Shown one piece after another: positions 1 through 8,044 of a DNA stretch of 33,076 nt (its first letter is position 1; the number at the start of each line of letters is the position of its first letter). Location: the NCBI RefSeq assembly GCF_001591165.1, contig NZ_BCUG01000059.1, positions 1 through 33,076 on the forward strand. Reading direction: 5' to 3'. Position numbers and translations under genes: made by a program. The notes beneath the pieces were generated by a model. That model had not been told where the DNA came from, ran no database searches, and saw only the letters and a list, made by a program, of their open reading frames with translations. This DNA comes from Thauera butanivorans NBRC 103042 (GTDB lineage Bacteria; Pseudomonadota; Gammaproteobacteria; Burkholderiales; Rhodocyclaceae).

Positions 1-146
1 CTCTAGACTGAAGTGCAACACCCTTATTTTGATAGGGTGTGCGCATGGTAAGAATCTACAAGCATCTGAGCATGGAAGAGCGTAACGTAATCCATCGGTG
101 TCGTAATGAAGGATTGAGCAGCACGAGTAGGATGGGTAGAGCGTAG
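1..146 (+). pseudogene. IS30-family transposase, N-terminal remnant
   Basis: An ATG at 45 opens a 33-codon frame that ends at a TAG at 144-146. Its start (MVRIYKHLSMEERNVIHRC) looks like the helix-turn-helix start of IS30-family transposases, which commonly read Y-x-H-L-x-x-E-E-R. Bases 1-40 precede the start and contain an IS-end-like sequence (GACTGAAGTGCAACACCC) and a small inverted repeat (ACACCC / GGGTGT). The reading frame is cut at about base 126, where the palindromic element at 127-209 begins, so almost the whole transposase is missing. It cannot be active. The family call rests on about 25 residues. Confidence 0.6.
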
Positions 147-209
147 CGAAACCCATCACCCCTGCTCCCCGCAAATGATGGGTTTCGCCTGCGGCTCTAC
201 CCATCCTAC
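127..209. repeat. Nested palindromic REP/MITE-like element
   Basis: The outer arms are GTAGGATGGGTAGAGC (127-142) and its exact reverse complement (194-209). Inside them a second pair is formed by GCGAAACCCATCA (146-158) and its reverse complement at 176-188, leaving a short central loop. Nearly the whole 83 bp can fold into one hairpin. Intergenic palindromes with this GGATGGGT...ACCCATCC pattern are common in beta- and gammaproteobacterial genomes, though I cannot name the family. It separates two transposase remnants, so it may have inserted into or recombined with older IS debris. Confidence 0.75.
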
Positions 210-211
210 CC

Positions 212-355
212 TGGCTGCGCCTGATCGCCACCCTCGGCCGCTTCCTGGCGCGCAAGGGCGACGGCGAGCCGGGCGTGAAAACCATCTGGCCGGGTTTGCA
301 GCGCGTCATGGATGCCGCCACCACCATGCAGGCGCTACGCGATGAGGCTGCGTGA
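212..355 (+). pseudogene. IS4/Tn5-type transposase, C-terminal remnant
   Basis: An open frame beginning at 212 without a start codon ends at a TGA at 353-355. It contains GRFLARKGDGEPGVKTIWPG, which matches the conserved C-terminal tail of IS4-group (Tn5-like) transposases (L-x-R-K-x-D-G-E-P-G-x-x-x-x-W-x-G-L-x-R). About 47 residues remain. The catalytic DDE domain is absent, so this is a relic. It marks the liv operon upstream region as a site of repeated IS insertion and decay. Confidence 0.65.
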
Positions 356-758
356 GTTGTGTATGACGAGATGACCTCAACCCTCACCCTCTGCACCTCA
401 TCAATACCCCCTATTCCCGATCAGGCTTATCCATAGCCTGGCACGAATTGTGCGTCGCACCACCCGTATCCGATGCATGAATGGGCCTGTGGGGCTCGCG
501 CTTTGTTCTTTCTGCAAAGGGCGCTGGCATTTACTGCGGCGCCGCAGCATCACAAAACAGCCCTGCACCCCACAATGGGGCATATCCGCGCCCCGTTTTT
601 GTGCAGAATACGCAAACTTTTGCCACATGGCGGACGTGCGCAGCAGTGGCAGGGGGACAGGGGCCGGGCAGGATCTGGCCTCGACGAGGGGAGACAAGGC
701 CTCGCGGATGCATCGGACAACACCATCAGTCATCACTTGGGCTCGCAGGAGATCAAAC
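356..758 (+). other. Non-coding upstream region of livK
   Basis: The livK frame stays open upstream to 450, but the translated extension has no recognisable family and precedes a textbook signal peptide, so I treat it as untranslated. The stretch holds the candidate sigma-54 promoter at 439-453 and a TGCACC half-site at 392-397 that could be a weak NtrC contact. I see no RNA gene or other conserved element. Confidence 0.5.
439..453 (+). promoter_or_regulatory. Candidate sigma-54 (-24/-12) promoter for the liv operon
   Basis: TGGCACGAATTGTGC matches the sigma-54 consensus TGGCACG-N4-TTGC at every defined position except one (the first T of TTGC is G), and the GG and GC dinucleotides have the correct spacing. 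Transcription would start near 465 and leave a leader of roughly 295 nt before livK. A sigma-54 promoter fits a nitrogen-source importer. The long leader and the lack of a clear full NtrC site upstream keep this a candidate. Confidence 0.5.
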
Positions 759-1874
759 ATGAAGAAAACCATCGTCGCACTCGCAGTCATGAGCATTGGC
801 CTGGGCGCTGCCCATGCGCAGCAGGTCGTCAAGCTCGGCAATGCCGCGCCGCTGACGGGCACCATCTCGCACCTGGGCAAGGATCTGGAGAACGGCACCC
901 GGATGGCGATCGAAACGGTCAATGCCCAGGGCGGCGCCGACATCGGCGGGCAGAAGGTCAAGTTCGAGCTGGTCGGCGAGGATGACCAGGCCGACCCGCG
1001 CACCGGCACCACGGTAGCCCAGCGTCTGGTCGATGCGGGCGTGAAGGGGGTGATCGGCCATCTGAACTCCGGTACCTCGATTCCGGCCTCGCGCATCTAC
1101 GACCAGGGCGGTGTGCCGCAGGTGTCGCCGGCTTCGACCAACCCGAAGCTGACGCTGCAGAACTACAAGGGCGTGTTCCGCACCATCGCCAACGACGTGC
1201 AGCAGGGCGGCGCGCTGGGCGACTTCGCGGTAAAGACCCTGGGCGCGGCCAAGGTGGCGATCATCGACGACCGCACCGCCTACGGCCAGGGCCTGGCGGA
1301 CGAGACCGACAAGGCGGTGAAGGCGGCCGGTGCCCAAGTGGTGGCACGTGAGTTCACCACCGACAAGGCGACCGAGTTCAACGCCATCCTGACCAAGATC
1401 CGCGCCGCCAACCCGGACGTGATCTTCTTCGGCGGCATGGATGCCCAAGCCGGGCCGATGCTGCGCCAGATCAAGCAGCTCGGCATCAACGCCAAGTTCA
1501 TGACCGGCGACGGCGGCTGCAGCCCCGAGATGATCAAGCTGGCGGGCGACGGAATCAGCGCCAACGCCTATTGCTCGATGGCCGGCCTGCCGATCGAGAA
1601 GATGCCGGGCGGCGCCAAGTTCCGCGAGGACTACAAGAAGCGTTTCGGCGGCGACGTGCAGGTCTATGCGCCCTACGCCTACGATGCGGCGATGGCGATC
1701 ATCAAGGCGATGGAACGCGCAGGCTCGGTCGAGCCCGCCAAGTACCTGCCCGAGCTGAAGGTCACCAACTTCGACGGCGTGACCGGCAACGTCTCCTTCG
1801 ACGAGCACGGCGACCTGAAGGAAGGCGCGGTCACCGTCTATCAGTTCAAGGACGGTAGCTGGGTCGCGCTCTGA
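759..1874 (+). CDS. livK: Branched-chain amino acid ABC transporter, periplasmic binding protein
   Basis: A 371-aa precursor. It is the secreted receptor that captures leucine/isoleucine/valine-type (or related amide) ligands and delivers them to the LivHM channel. The start ATG at 759 is chosen because an AGGAG lies 8 bases upstream and the product opens with a signal peptide (MKKTIVALAVMSIGLGAAHA, cleavage likely before QQ). The mature part begins VVKLGNAAPLTG, typical of the Peripla_BP_6 (type I) fold, and the length fits LivK/LivJ. The frame extends upstream to 450 but that portion would bury the signal peptide. It heads a five-gene import operon and is separated from livH by a hairpin that probably raises its expression over the membrane genes. 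The exact ligand cannot be read from sequence. Confidence 0.9.
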   Translation: MKKTIVALAVMSIGLGAAHAQQVVKLGNAAPLTGTISHLGKDLENGTRMAIETVNAQGGADIGGQKVKFELVGEDDQADPRTGTTVAQRLVDAGVKGVIGHLNSGTSIPASRIYDQGGVPQVSPASTNPKLTLQNYKGVFRTIANDVQQGGALGDFAVKTLGAAKVAIIDDRTAYGQGLADETDKAVKAAGAQVVAREFTTDKATEFNAILTKIRAANPDVIFFGGMDAQAGPMLRQIKQLGINAKFMTGDGGCSPEMIKLAGDGISANAYCSMAGLPIEKMPGGAKFREDYKKRFGGDVQVYAPYAYDAAMAIIKAMERAGSVEPAKYLPELKVTNFDGVTGNVSFDEHGDLKEGAVTVYQFKDGSWVAL

Positions 1875-1884
1875 GCGCCAGCCT

Positions 1885-1910
1885 GCCCCCGCGCGCAGCC
1901 GTGCGGGGGC
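1885..1910 (+). promoter_or_regulatory. livK-livH intergenic hairpin
   Basis: GCCCCCGCGC (1885-1894) pairs with GTGCGGGGGC (1901-1910) around a short loop. There is no T-tract, so it is unlikely to be a full terminator. Hairpins after a binding-protein gene commonly stabilise the upstream mRNA or attenuate read-through, giving excess binding protein. That role is inferred here. Confidence 0.5.
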
Positions 1911-1950
1911 GGGACCATTCAATCCTTCCCGCGAGCGCTATCCGTCGACA

Positions 1951-2883
1951 ATGGAAACCCTCATCCAGCAACTGATCAACGGCCTGGTGATCGGCAGCGT
2001 CTACGCGCTGATTGCCCTCGGCTACACGATGGTCTACGGCATCCTCGGCCTCATCAACTTCGCCCACGGCGACGTGCTGATGGTCGGTGCGCTGACCGCT
2101 CTGCAGACCATGATGTTCCTGATGGGCGTCGCGCCCGGCATGTCGCCGATCTACATGCTGACCATCGCCTTGATGGTGGCGATACCGGTCTGCATGACCC
2201 TGGGTTTCCTGATGGAGCGGCTCGCCTACCGGCGCCTGCGCAACGCCCCGCGGCTGGCGCCGCTGATCACCGCGATCGGCATGTCCTTCCTGCTGCAGAC
2301 GATCGCGATGATCATCTGGGGCCGCAACTACCACACCTTCCCTCAGCTCATCTCGACCACGCCTCTGCAGCCGATCGAGGGCGTGTTCATCACCCCGGTG
2401 CAGATCATCATCATCGTCGCTTCGGCCGCGATCATGATCGGGCTGTCGCTGCTGGTGACCCGCACCCGCATCGGCCGCGCCATGCGCGCCACCGCCGAGA
2501 ATCACCGCGTCGCCAGCCTGATGGGGGTCGACACGAACGCCATCATCGCCTTCACCTTCGTCGTCGGCGCGGCGCTGGCCGCCGTGGCCGGGGTGATGTA
2601 CGCCAGCAACTACGGCATCGCCCACTACGGCATGGGCTTCATGCCCGGCCTCAAGGCCTTCACCGCCGCGGTGCTGGGCGGCATCGGCAACCTGGGCGGC
2701 GCGATGCTCGGCGGCATCATGCTGGGCCTGGTCGAATCCTTCGGCGCGGGCTACATCGAGCACCTCACCTTCGGTTTCCTGAACTCGTCCTACCAGGACA
2801 TCTTCGCCTTCATCATCCTGGGTCTGGTGCTGATCTTCAAGCCCACCGGCCTGCTCGGCGAACGCGTGTCGGACCGTGCATAA
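1951..2883 (+). CDS. livH: Branched-chain amino acid ABC transporter permease LivH
   Basis: A 310-aa inner-membrane permease, one of two channel subunits of the importer. It is made of about eight hydrophobic segments. The family opening is visible (QQLINGLVIGSVYALIALGY), followed by the GLINFAHGD motif typical of LivH. Near residues 230-250 is the conserved cytoplasmic loop region AAVLGGIGNLGGAMLGG, which contacts the ATPases. Length is normal for LivH (about 300 aa). The start ATG at 1951 matches family N-termini although the ribosome site before it is poor, which fits the idea that it is translated less than livK. It is followed by livM after 15 bp. Confidence 0.93.
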   Translation: METLIQQLINGLVIGSVYALIALGYTMVYGILGLINFAHGDVLMVGALTALQTMMFLMGVAPGMSPIYMLTIALMVAIPVCMTLGFLMERLAYRRLRNAPRLAPLITAIGMSFLLQTIAMIIWGRNYHTFPQLISTTPLQPIEGVFITPVQIIIIVASAAIMIGLSLLVTRTRIGRAMRATAENHRVASLMGVDTNAIIAFTFVVGAALAAVAGVMYASNYGIAHYGMGFMPGLKAFTAAVLGGIGNLGGAMLGGIMLGLVESFGAGYIEHLTFGFLNSSYQDIFAFIILGLVLIFKPTGLLGERVSDRA

Positions 2884-2898
2884 GGGAAGCCCACGACC

Positions 2899-3996
2899 AT
2901 GAACGAACTCGTTTCCGCCGTACCCTGGCTGGGCAAGCGCAACCCGATGGCGGCGCGCTGGCTCATCATCATCCTCGCCCTGGCGGCGCCGATCATCGCC
3001 TGGCAGTTCGGCCGCAGCTGGGTGCGCATCCTCGACTTCGCGCTGCTGTACATGATGCTGGCGCTGGGCCTGAACCTGGTGGTGGGCTTCGCCGGGCTGC
3101 TCGACCTGGGCTACATCGCCTTTTACGCGGTGGGCGCCTACACCTTCGCCTTCCTCGCCTCGCCGCACTTCGACGTGCACCTGCCGTTCTGGATCGTTCT
3201 GCCACTGGGCGCGGCCTTCGCCGCACTGGCGGGCATCATGCTGGGCTTCCCGGTACTCCGATTACGAGGAGACTATTTAGCGATCGTGACATTGGGCTTC
3301 GGCGAGATCATCCGCATCTTCATGCTCAATCTGAACTATCCGATCAACATCACCAACGGGCCGCAGGGCATCAACATGCTCGACCCGATCAACCTGTTCG
3401 GCTGGGATCTGTCACGCAACCTGCAGGTCACCGAAACCTTCTCGATCAATTCGCTGTTCCTGTACTACTACTTCTTCCTGCTGTGCGTGGCCGGCTCGAT
3501 CGTGTTCATCCAGCGCCTGCAGATCTCGCGCGTCGGCCGCGCCTGGGCGGCGATGCGCGACGACGAACTGGCGGCCAAGGCGATCGGCATCAACACCCGC
3601 AACATGAAGCTGCTGGCGTTCTCGCTCGGCGCCACCTTCGGCGGCGTCGCGGGCGCGCTGTTCGGCGCCTTCCAGGGCTTCGTCAGCCCCGAGAGCTTCA
3701 GCCTGATGGAGTCCATCGCGGTGCTGACGATGGTGGTGTTCGGCGGCATGGGCAACATCGCCGGCGCCATCGTCGGCGCCTTCGTGCTGGCGATGCTGCC
3801 CGAGATCCTGCGCGACATCGCCATTCCGCTGCAGCAGACGCTGTTCGGCACCGTGATCCTCGACCCCGAGGTGCTGCGCATGCTGCTGCTGTCGCTGGCG
3901 ATGATCCTGATGATGCTGCTGCGCCCCACCGGCATGATTCCGGCCCGCGCGCGCTACGCCCACGCCGAGAACATGAAGCGGGAGGGCGCGCAGTGA
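2899..3996 (+). CDS. livM: Branched-chain amino acid ABC transporter permease LivM
   Basis: A 365-aa inner-membrane permease, partner of LivH. It has multiple hydrophobic helices and the LivM signatures LDLGYIAFYAVGAY (around residues 69-82) and LRLRGDYLAIVTLGFGEI (around 120-137), plus a GGMGNIAGAIVGA coupling loop around 282-294. The gene is odd in one place: codons at about 3253-3294 (GTA, CTC, CGA, TTA, CGA, GGA, TAT, TTA, ACA, TTG) are rare in the rest of the gene, which uses CTG/CGC/GGC almost exclusively. The stop codon overlaps the GTG start of livG. Confidence 0.93.
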   Translation: MNELVSAVPWLGKRNPMAARWLIIILALAAPIIAWQFGRSWVRILDFALLYMMLALGLNLVVGFAGLLDLGYIAFYAVGAYTFAFLASPHFDVHLPFWIVLPLGAAFAALAGIMLGFPVLRLRGDYLAIVTLGFGEIIRIFMLNLNYPINITNGPQGINMLDPINLFGWDLSRNLQVTETFSINSLFLYYYFFLLCVAGSIVFIQRLQISRVGRAWAAMRDDELAAKAIGINTRNMKLLAFSLGATFGGVAGALFGAFQGFVSPESFSLMESIAVLTMVVFGGMGNIAGAIVGAFVLAMLPEILRDIAIPLQQTLFGTVILDPEVLRMLLLSLAMILMMLLRPTGMIPARARYAHAENMKREGAQ

Positions 3997-4766
3997 TCAC
4001 CCTGCTCGAAGCCCGCAGCATCGGCAAGCGTTTCGGCGGCCTGCAGGCGCTGACCGACGTGTCGCTGACGATCAACAAGGGCGAGGTCTACGGCCTGATC
4101 GGCCCCAACGGCGCCGGCAAGACCACCTTCTTCAACGTGCTGACCGGCGCCTACACGCCGGACGGCGGCGAGTTCGTCTTCAACGGCAGCGAACTGCCGG
4201 TCGGCAAGCCCCACAGGATCGTCGGCCGCGGCATCGCCCGCACCTTCCAGAACATCCGCCTGTTCCGCGACCTGACCGCGCTCGAGAACGTCATGGCCGG
4301 CCATCACGTCCGCACCAAGGCGGGCGTGTGGGGCATCCTGACGCAGAACCGCCGCACCCGCGAGGAAGAGCGCCTGACCACGCAGCGCGCCTACGAACTG
4401 CTCGACTACGTCGGCATCGGCCGCTTCGCCGAGGTGGTGTCGAAGAACCTGTCCTACGGCGACCAGCGCCGGCTGGAAATCGCCCGCGCGCTGGCCACCG
4501 AGCCGCAACTGCTGGCGCTGGACGAGCCCGCCGCCGGCATGAACGCCACCGAAACCGCCCAGCTCAAGCTGCTGATCGAGCAGATCCGCCACGACGGCGT
4601 CACCGTGATGCTGATCGAGCACGACGTGAAGCTGGTGATGGGCCTGTGCGACCGCGTCGCGGTGCTGGACTTCGGCAAGAAGATCGCCGAGGACGTCCCC
4701 TTCGAGGTGCAGAAGAACGAAGCGGTCATCGCCGCCTACCTGGGCGGAGGCAAGCATGCACACTAA
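3993..4766 (+). CDS. livG: Branched-chain amino acid ABC transporter ATP-binding protein LivG
   Basis: A 257-aa cytoplasmic ATPase that powers the LivHM channel together with LivF. The start is a GTG at 3993 that overlaps the livM stop (GTGA). A GGAG lies about 9 bases upstream and the product then has normal LivG length. Visible motifs are Walker A GPNGAGKTT (37-45), the family-typical signature LSYGDQRR (from 153, replacing LSGGQ), and Walker B ending in LDEP (D177, E178). The last 11 bases overlap livF, so the two ATPases are translationally coupled. Confidence 0.93.
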   Translation: MITLLEARSIGKRFGGLQALTDVSLTINKGEVYGLIGPNGAGKTTFFNVLTGAYTPDGGEFVFNGSELPVGKPHRIVGRGIARTFQNIRLFRDLTALENVMAGHHVRTKAGVWGILTQNRRTREEERLTTQRAYELLDYVGIGRFAEVVSKNLSYGDQRRLEIARALATEPQLLALDEPAAGMNATETAQLKLLIEQIRHDGVTVMLIEHDVKLVMGLCDRVAVLDFGKKIAEDVPFEVQKNEAVIAAYLGGGKHAH

Positions 4767-5490
4767 CCCCACGTCCCCGCTGCTGCAGTTGCAGAACCTG
4801 CAGATTGCCTACGGCGGCATCCAGGCCGTGAAAGGCATCGACCTCGACCTGTGGGCCGGCGAGCTCGTCTGCCTGATCGGCGCCAACGGTGCCGGCAAGA
4901 CCACCACGCTCAACGCCATCGCCGGCGTGCTGCCGATCGCGGGCGGCAGCATCCTGTACCAGGGCGACAAGCTCAACGCCGTGCCGGCCCACCGGCGCCT
5001 GCGCCGCGGCGTCGCGCTGGTACCGGAAGGCCGCGGCATCTTCACCCGCCTGACGGTGGAAGAGAACCTGCGCATGGGCGCCTACACGCGCAAGGACAAG
5101 GCCGGCATCGAAGCCGACCTGGAGCGCGTCTACGCCATGCTGCCGCGCGTCAAGGAGCGCCTGCACCAGGTCGCCGGCACGCTGTCGGGCGGCGAGCAGC
5201 AGATGGTCGCGATCGGCCGCGCGCTGCTGTCGCGCCCCAGGCTGCTGCTGCTGGACGAACCTTCGATGGGCCTGGCGCCGCTGGTGGTGGAGAAGATCTT
5301 CGAGGTCGTGCAGTCGGTCGCCCGCGACGGCGTCACCATCCTGCTGGTCGAGCAGAACGCCAACCTGGCGCTGGAATTCGCCCAGCGTGGCTACGTGATG
5401 GAGTCGGGCAAGGTCACCCTCACCGGCTCCGGCAGCGAACTGCTGGCCGACCCGAAGGTGCGCGAAGCCTATCTGGGCGAGATCGCCTGA
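4756..5490 (+). CDS. livF: Branched-chain amino acid ABC transporter ATP-binding protein LivF
   Basis: A 244-aa ATPase forming the second nucleotide-binding subunit of the importer. It shows Walker A GANGAGKTT (42-50), signature LSGGEQQ (143-149) and Walker B LLLLDEPSMG with D167. Length and the SMGLAPLVV sequence after Walker B are typical of LivF. It overlaps livG and ends the operon; a GC-rich fold lies downstream. Confidence 0.93.
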   Translation: MHTNPTSPLLQLQNLQIAYGGIQAVKGIDLDLWAGELVCLIGANGAGKTTTLNAIAGVLPIAGGSILYQGDKLNAVPAHRRLRRGVALVPEGRGIFTRLTVEENLRMGAYTRKDKAGIEADLERVYAMLPRVKERLHQVAGTLSGGEQQMVAIGRALLSRPRLLLLDEPSMGLAPLVVEKIFEVVQSVARDGVTILLVEQNANLALEFAQRGYVMESGKVTLTGSGSELLADPKVREAYLGEIA

Positions 5491-5492
5491 GG

Positions 5493-5551
5493 CCAGGGGC
5501 GTCCATGGCGGGGCGCCGCTGCGCCGGGTGCCGCTGACCGGGCGCCCCTGG
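5493..5551 (+). terminator. Possible liv operon 3' hairpin
   Basis: CCAGGGGCG (5493-5501) has an exact reverse complement at 5543-5551, enclosing a GC-rich loop that can itself fold. It begins 2 bases after the livF stop. No T-run follows, so it could be an mRNA-stabilising structure rather than an intrinsic terminator. Confidence 0.3.
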
Positions 5552-5649
5552 TCGGAAGCCCCCTTCGCGGACCTCCCCCCCTTCAGTCATGCAGCTTTCA
5601 TGCGGCCTGTCCGGGGCGCTTCCGCCGTTCGTACATTCGTTGTTCAGAA

Positions 5650-5655
5650 TATAAT
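5650..5655 (+). promoter_or_regulatory. Sigma-70 -10 box of the rhodanese gene
   Basis: A perfect TATAAT lies 23 bases before the rhodanese ATG, with AGGAG (5667-5671) between them, so the leader would be about 15-20 nt. The -35 region (near 5627-5633) is poor, which suggests either weak or activator-assisted transcription. Confidence 0.5.
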
Positions 5656-5678
5656 CCCGCACTTCAGGAGAACGACGC

Positions 5679-6071
5679 ATGAAGCAGATCACCCCCAAAG
5701 AAGCGCATGCCTTCCTGCAGGCGAACCCGGAAGCGCTACTGATCGACGTGCGCAGCGAAATCGAATACCTGTTCGTCGGGCATCCGGTCGGCGCGATCCA
5801 CGTATCATGGAACGACGGCCCCGAATGGGAGGTGAATCCGCACTTCGTCGGCGACGTACGCAAGCTGGCCGGCAACGGCGGCGGCCGCCCGATCCTGCTG
5901 ATCTGCCGTTCCGGCAATCGCTCGGAGGTGGCGGCCCAGGCCTTGCTCGAGGCCGGTTTCGAAGACGTCTACAACGTGCAGCACGGCTTCGAAGGCGAGC
6001 TCAACGAACACCACCACCGCAATTCGGTGAGCGGCTGGCGCTTCGACGGCCTGCCGTGGGAGCAGTGCTGA
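5679..6071 (+). CDS. Single-domain rhodanese-like sulfurtransferase
   Basis: A 130-aa cytoplasmic protein with one rhodanese domain. Rhodaneses carry sulfur as a persulfide on an active-site cysteine. Here the loop is CRSGNRS with C76, preceded by the CH2A-type strand ALLIDVRSEIEY (residues 19-30). The start is fixed by AGGAG 8 bases upstream and by the family-typical MKQITPKEAHAFL opening. It has its own TATAAT box and is transcribed alone between the liv operon and the convergent comM gene. The physiological sulfur acceptor cannot be told from sequence. An alternative role is cyanide or thiosulfate detoxification. Confidence 0.88.
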   Translation: MKQITPKEAHAFLQANPEALLIDVRSEIEYLFVGHPVGAIHVSWNDGPEWEVNPHFVGDVRKLAGNGGGRPILLICRSGNRSEVAAQALLEAGFEDVYNVQHGFEGELNEHHHRNSVSGWRFDGLPWEQC

Positions 6072-6078
6072 GGCGCGG

Positions 6079-6106
6079 GCTGAGGCGCGGGCCGATCCGC
6101 GCTCAG
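6079..6106. terminator. Hairpin between convergent rhodanese and comM
   Basis: GCTGAGGCGCGG pairs with CCGCGCTCAGC, one base bulged, between the rhodanese stop and the comM stop, overlapping the last codon of comM. The position between convergent genes suggests a two-way terminator, but no T-tract is present on either strand. Confidence 0.35.
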
Positions 6107-7602
6107 CGCCCGTCCAGACTGCGGCGATACTGGATCGCCTCGGCCATCTGCGCCGCGCCGGGCTGTGCGGCGCCTGCCATGTCCGCCAGCGTGCGCGCCA
6201 CGCGCAGGACGCGGTGGTAGGCCCGCGCGGAAAAGTCCAGCCTGTTCATCGCCTGCTTCAGCAAGGCCCCACCGCCCTGGTCCGGCATGCAGAAACGCTC
6301 CACGCCGCGGCTGTCGAGGCGGGCATTGGCCACGCCCTGGCGCTCGATCTGCACCGCCCTCGCCTGCTCGACCCGCGCCCGCACTTCCGTCGACGATGGC
6401 CCGGGCACAGCCGAGGCGAGTTCCTCGTGCTCCAGCACCGGCACTTCCACCACCAGGTCGATGCGGTCGAGCAGCGGCCCCGACAGGCGCCCGCGGTAGC
6501 GTGCGATCTGCTCCGGCGTGCATCGGCAGGCCTTGCGCGGATGGCCCAGAAAGCCGCAGGGACAGGGATTCATCGCCGCCACCAGCTGGAAGCGCGCAGG
6601 GAACTCCGCCCGCCGCCGCGCCCGCGATACGCTGATGCAGCCGTTCTCCAGCGGCTCTCGCAGGGATTCGAGCACGCGGCGGTCGAACTCGGGCAGTTCG
6701 TCCAGGTACAAAACGCCATTGTGGGCGAGGGAAATCTCGCCTGGACGCGGCGTTGCGCCACCACCGACCAGCGCCGCCGCCGAAGCGGAATGATGCGGTG
6801 CGCGCATCGGCCGCTGCGCCCAGCGCGCGGCATCGAAGCGGCCCTCCAGCGAACTCACCGCCGCCGTTTCCAGCGCCTCGGCCTCGGACATCGGCGGCAG
6901 CAGGCCGGGCAGGCGCTGTGCCAGCATCGACTTGCCGGTGCCCGGCGGCCCGAATAGCAGCAGCGCATGGGCGCCGGCTGCGGCCACCTCCAGCGCGCGG
7001 CGCGCCTGCAGCTGGCCGCGCACGTCGGCCAGGTCCGGCCCGCAGGCAGACTGTGACGGCACGCTGCTGCACGGCTGCGGCACCAGCGCGGTATGGCCGT
7101 TCAGATGAGCCGCCACCGCGCACAGACTGCCCGCCGGCAGCACCGTCGTCTCCCGGGCCAGCGCCGCTTCCGCCGCGTTGGCCGGCGCCACCACCAGCGC
7201 GCGCCCTCCACGGCCGGCCGCCAGCGCAACCGCCAGTACGCCGCGCACCGCGCGCAGCTCGCCGTTCAGCGACAGCTCGCCGCAGAACTCCAGATCGTCG
7301 AGCAGCTTGGCGGACACCTGGCCGGAGGCGACGAGGATGCCCACCGCGATCGCCAGGTCGAAGCGGCCGCCTTCCTTGGGCAGATCGGCCGGCGCCAGAT
7401 TGACGGTGATCCGCCGCTGGGGGAACTCGAACTGCGAAGTCTGCAAGGCGGCGCGCACGCGGTCCCGCGCCTCGCGCACTTCGGTATCGGGCAAGCCGAC
7501 GAGGCTGAAGGCAGGCAGGCCATTGGCCAGATGCACCTCGACCGTGACCTCGGGTGCATCGAGGCCGTCGAGCGCGCGGCTGCGCACGAGCGCGAGAGAC
7601 AT
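6103..7602 (-). CDS. comM: YifB/ComM family Mg-chelatase-like AAA+ ATPase
   Basis: A 499-aa AAA+ protein. ComM of naturally transformable bacteria is a helicase that promotes branch migration when incoming DNA recombines with the chromosome; the wider family is often called YifB. The N-terminal ChlI-like domain opens with SLALVRSRALDGLDA. Walker A is GPPGTGKS (218-225), Walker B VLYLDELPEF (about 297-306), and a cysteine cluster MNPCPCGFLGHP...CRC (344-361) is typical of the family. The start ATG has GGAG upstream. It lies 100 bp downstream of ubiK on the same strand, probably co-transcribed. Confidence 0.92.
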   Translation of the reverse strand: MSLALVRSRALDGLDAPEVTVEVHLANGLPAFSLVGLPDTEVREARDRVRAALQTSQFEFPQRRITVNLAPADLPKEGGRFDLAIAVGILVASGQVSAKLLDDLEFCGELSLNGELRAVRGVLAVALAAGRGGRALVVAPANAAEAALARETTVLPAGSLCAVAAHLNGHTALVPQPCSSVPSQSACGPDLADVRGQLQARRALEVAAAGAHALLLFGPPGTGKSMLAQRLPGLLPPMSEAEALETAAVSSLEGRFDAARWAQRPMRAPHHSASAAALVGGGATPRPGEISLAHNGVLYLDELPEFDRRVLESLREPLENGCISVSRARRRAEFPARFQLVAAMNPCPCGFLGHPRKACRCTPEQIARYRGRLSGPLLDRIDLVVEVPVLEHEELASAVPGPSSTEVRARVEQARAVQIERQGVANARLDSRGVERFCMPDQGGGALLKQAMNRLDFSARAYHRVLRVARTLADMAGAAQPGAAQMAEAIQYRRSLDGR

Positions 7603-7702
7603 GCGGTTCTCCGGACTGGACGAACCGCCAGTCTAGCGGGAACGCATCGATGACAAAAGACTAGGCCGGCATCATCCAGAAAATGGCAGCCGGGGGCGAC
7701 GC

Positions 7703-7960
7703 TCAGGCCGGCTCGTCGCCCTCGCCGGCGCGCGCACGTTCCAGCTCGGCGACGCGGGCTTCGAGTTCGGCGAGCTTCTGGCGCGCGTGCGCCAGCACTT
7801 CGCGCTGGACTTCGAATTCCTCGCGCGTGACCAGATCGAGCTTGCCGAAGGCGCTGCCGAGCATGGCCTTGACGTTCTTTTCGATGTCGCGGGCAGGGCT
7901 GTTGGCTGCCAGTTCGGAGAGCTTGGCGCCGATTTCGTCGAGGAAGCGCGGAGTAGACAT
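7703..7960 (-). CDS. ubiK: Ubiquinone biosynthesis accessory factor UbiK (BMFP domain)
   Basis: An 85-aa protein. UbiK (YqiC) helps the Ubi complex assemble for aerobic ubiquinone synthesis. The ATG at 7960 gives MSTPRFLDEIGAKLSELAAN, a predicted amphipathic helix, followed by a C-terminal coiled coil rich in leucine, glutamate and arginine (about 50-78). Size and the F-x-x-L/V...TREEFEVQREVL pattern are characteristic of the BMFP family. The frame stays open further upstream but the family starts here. The adjacent comM continues the same transcript. Confidence 0.85.
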   Translation of the reverse strand: MSTPRFLDEIGAKLSELAANSPARDIEKNVKAMLGSAFGKLDLVTREEFEVQREVLAHARQKLAELEARVAELERARAGEGDEPA

Positions 7961-8044
7961 GAGCGTGTATCGATGGCCGGTGATGGATGGTGAAAGTCTA
8001 GCACGCCCGCCCGATCGGCCGCCGGCACACCGCGCCGGCCTAAA

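Noticed and set aside
450-758. N-terminal extension of the livK frame
   Set aside because: It would put 103 residues before a normal signal peptide; a good ribosome site lies directly before the ATG at 759.
753-1922. Long antisense frame opposite livK (and similar long minus-strand frames opposite livH/livM, amtB and cas10)
   Set aside because: These result from high GC in third codon positions; the products are Arg/Ala/His-rich with no recognisable domain.
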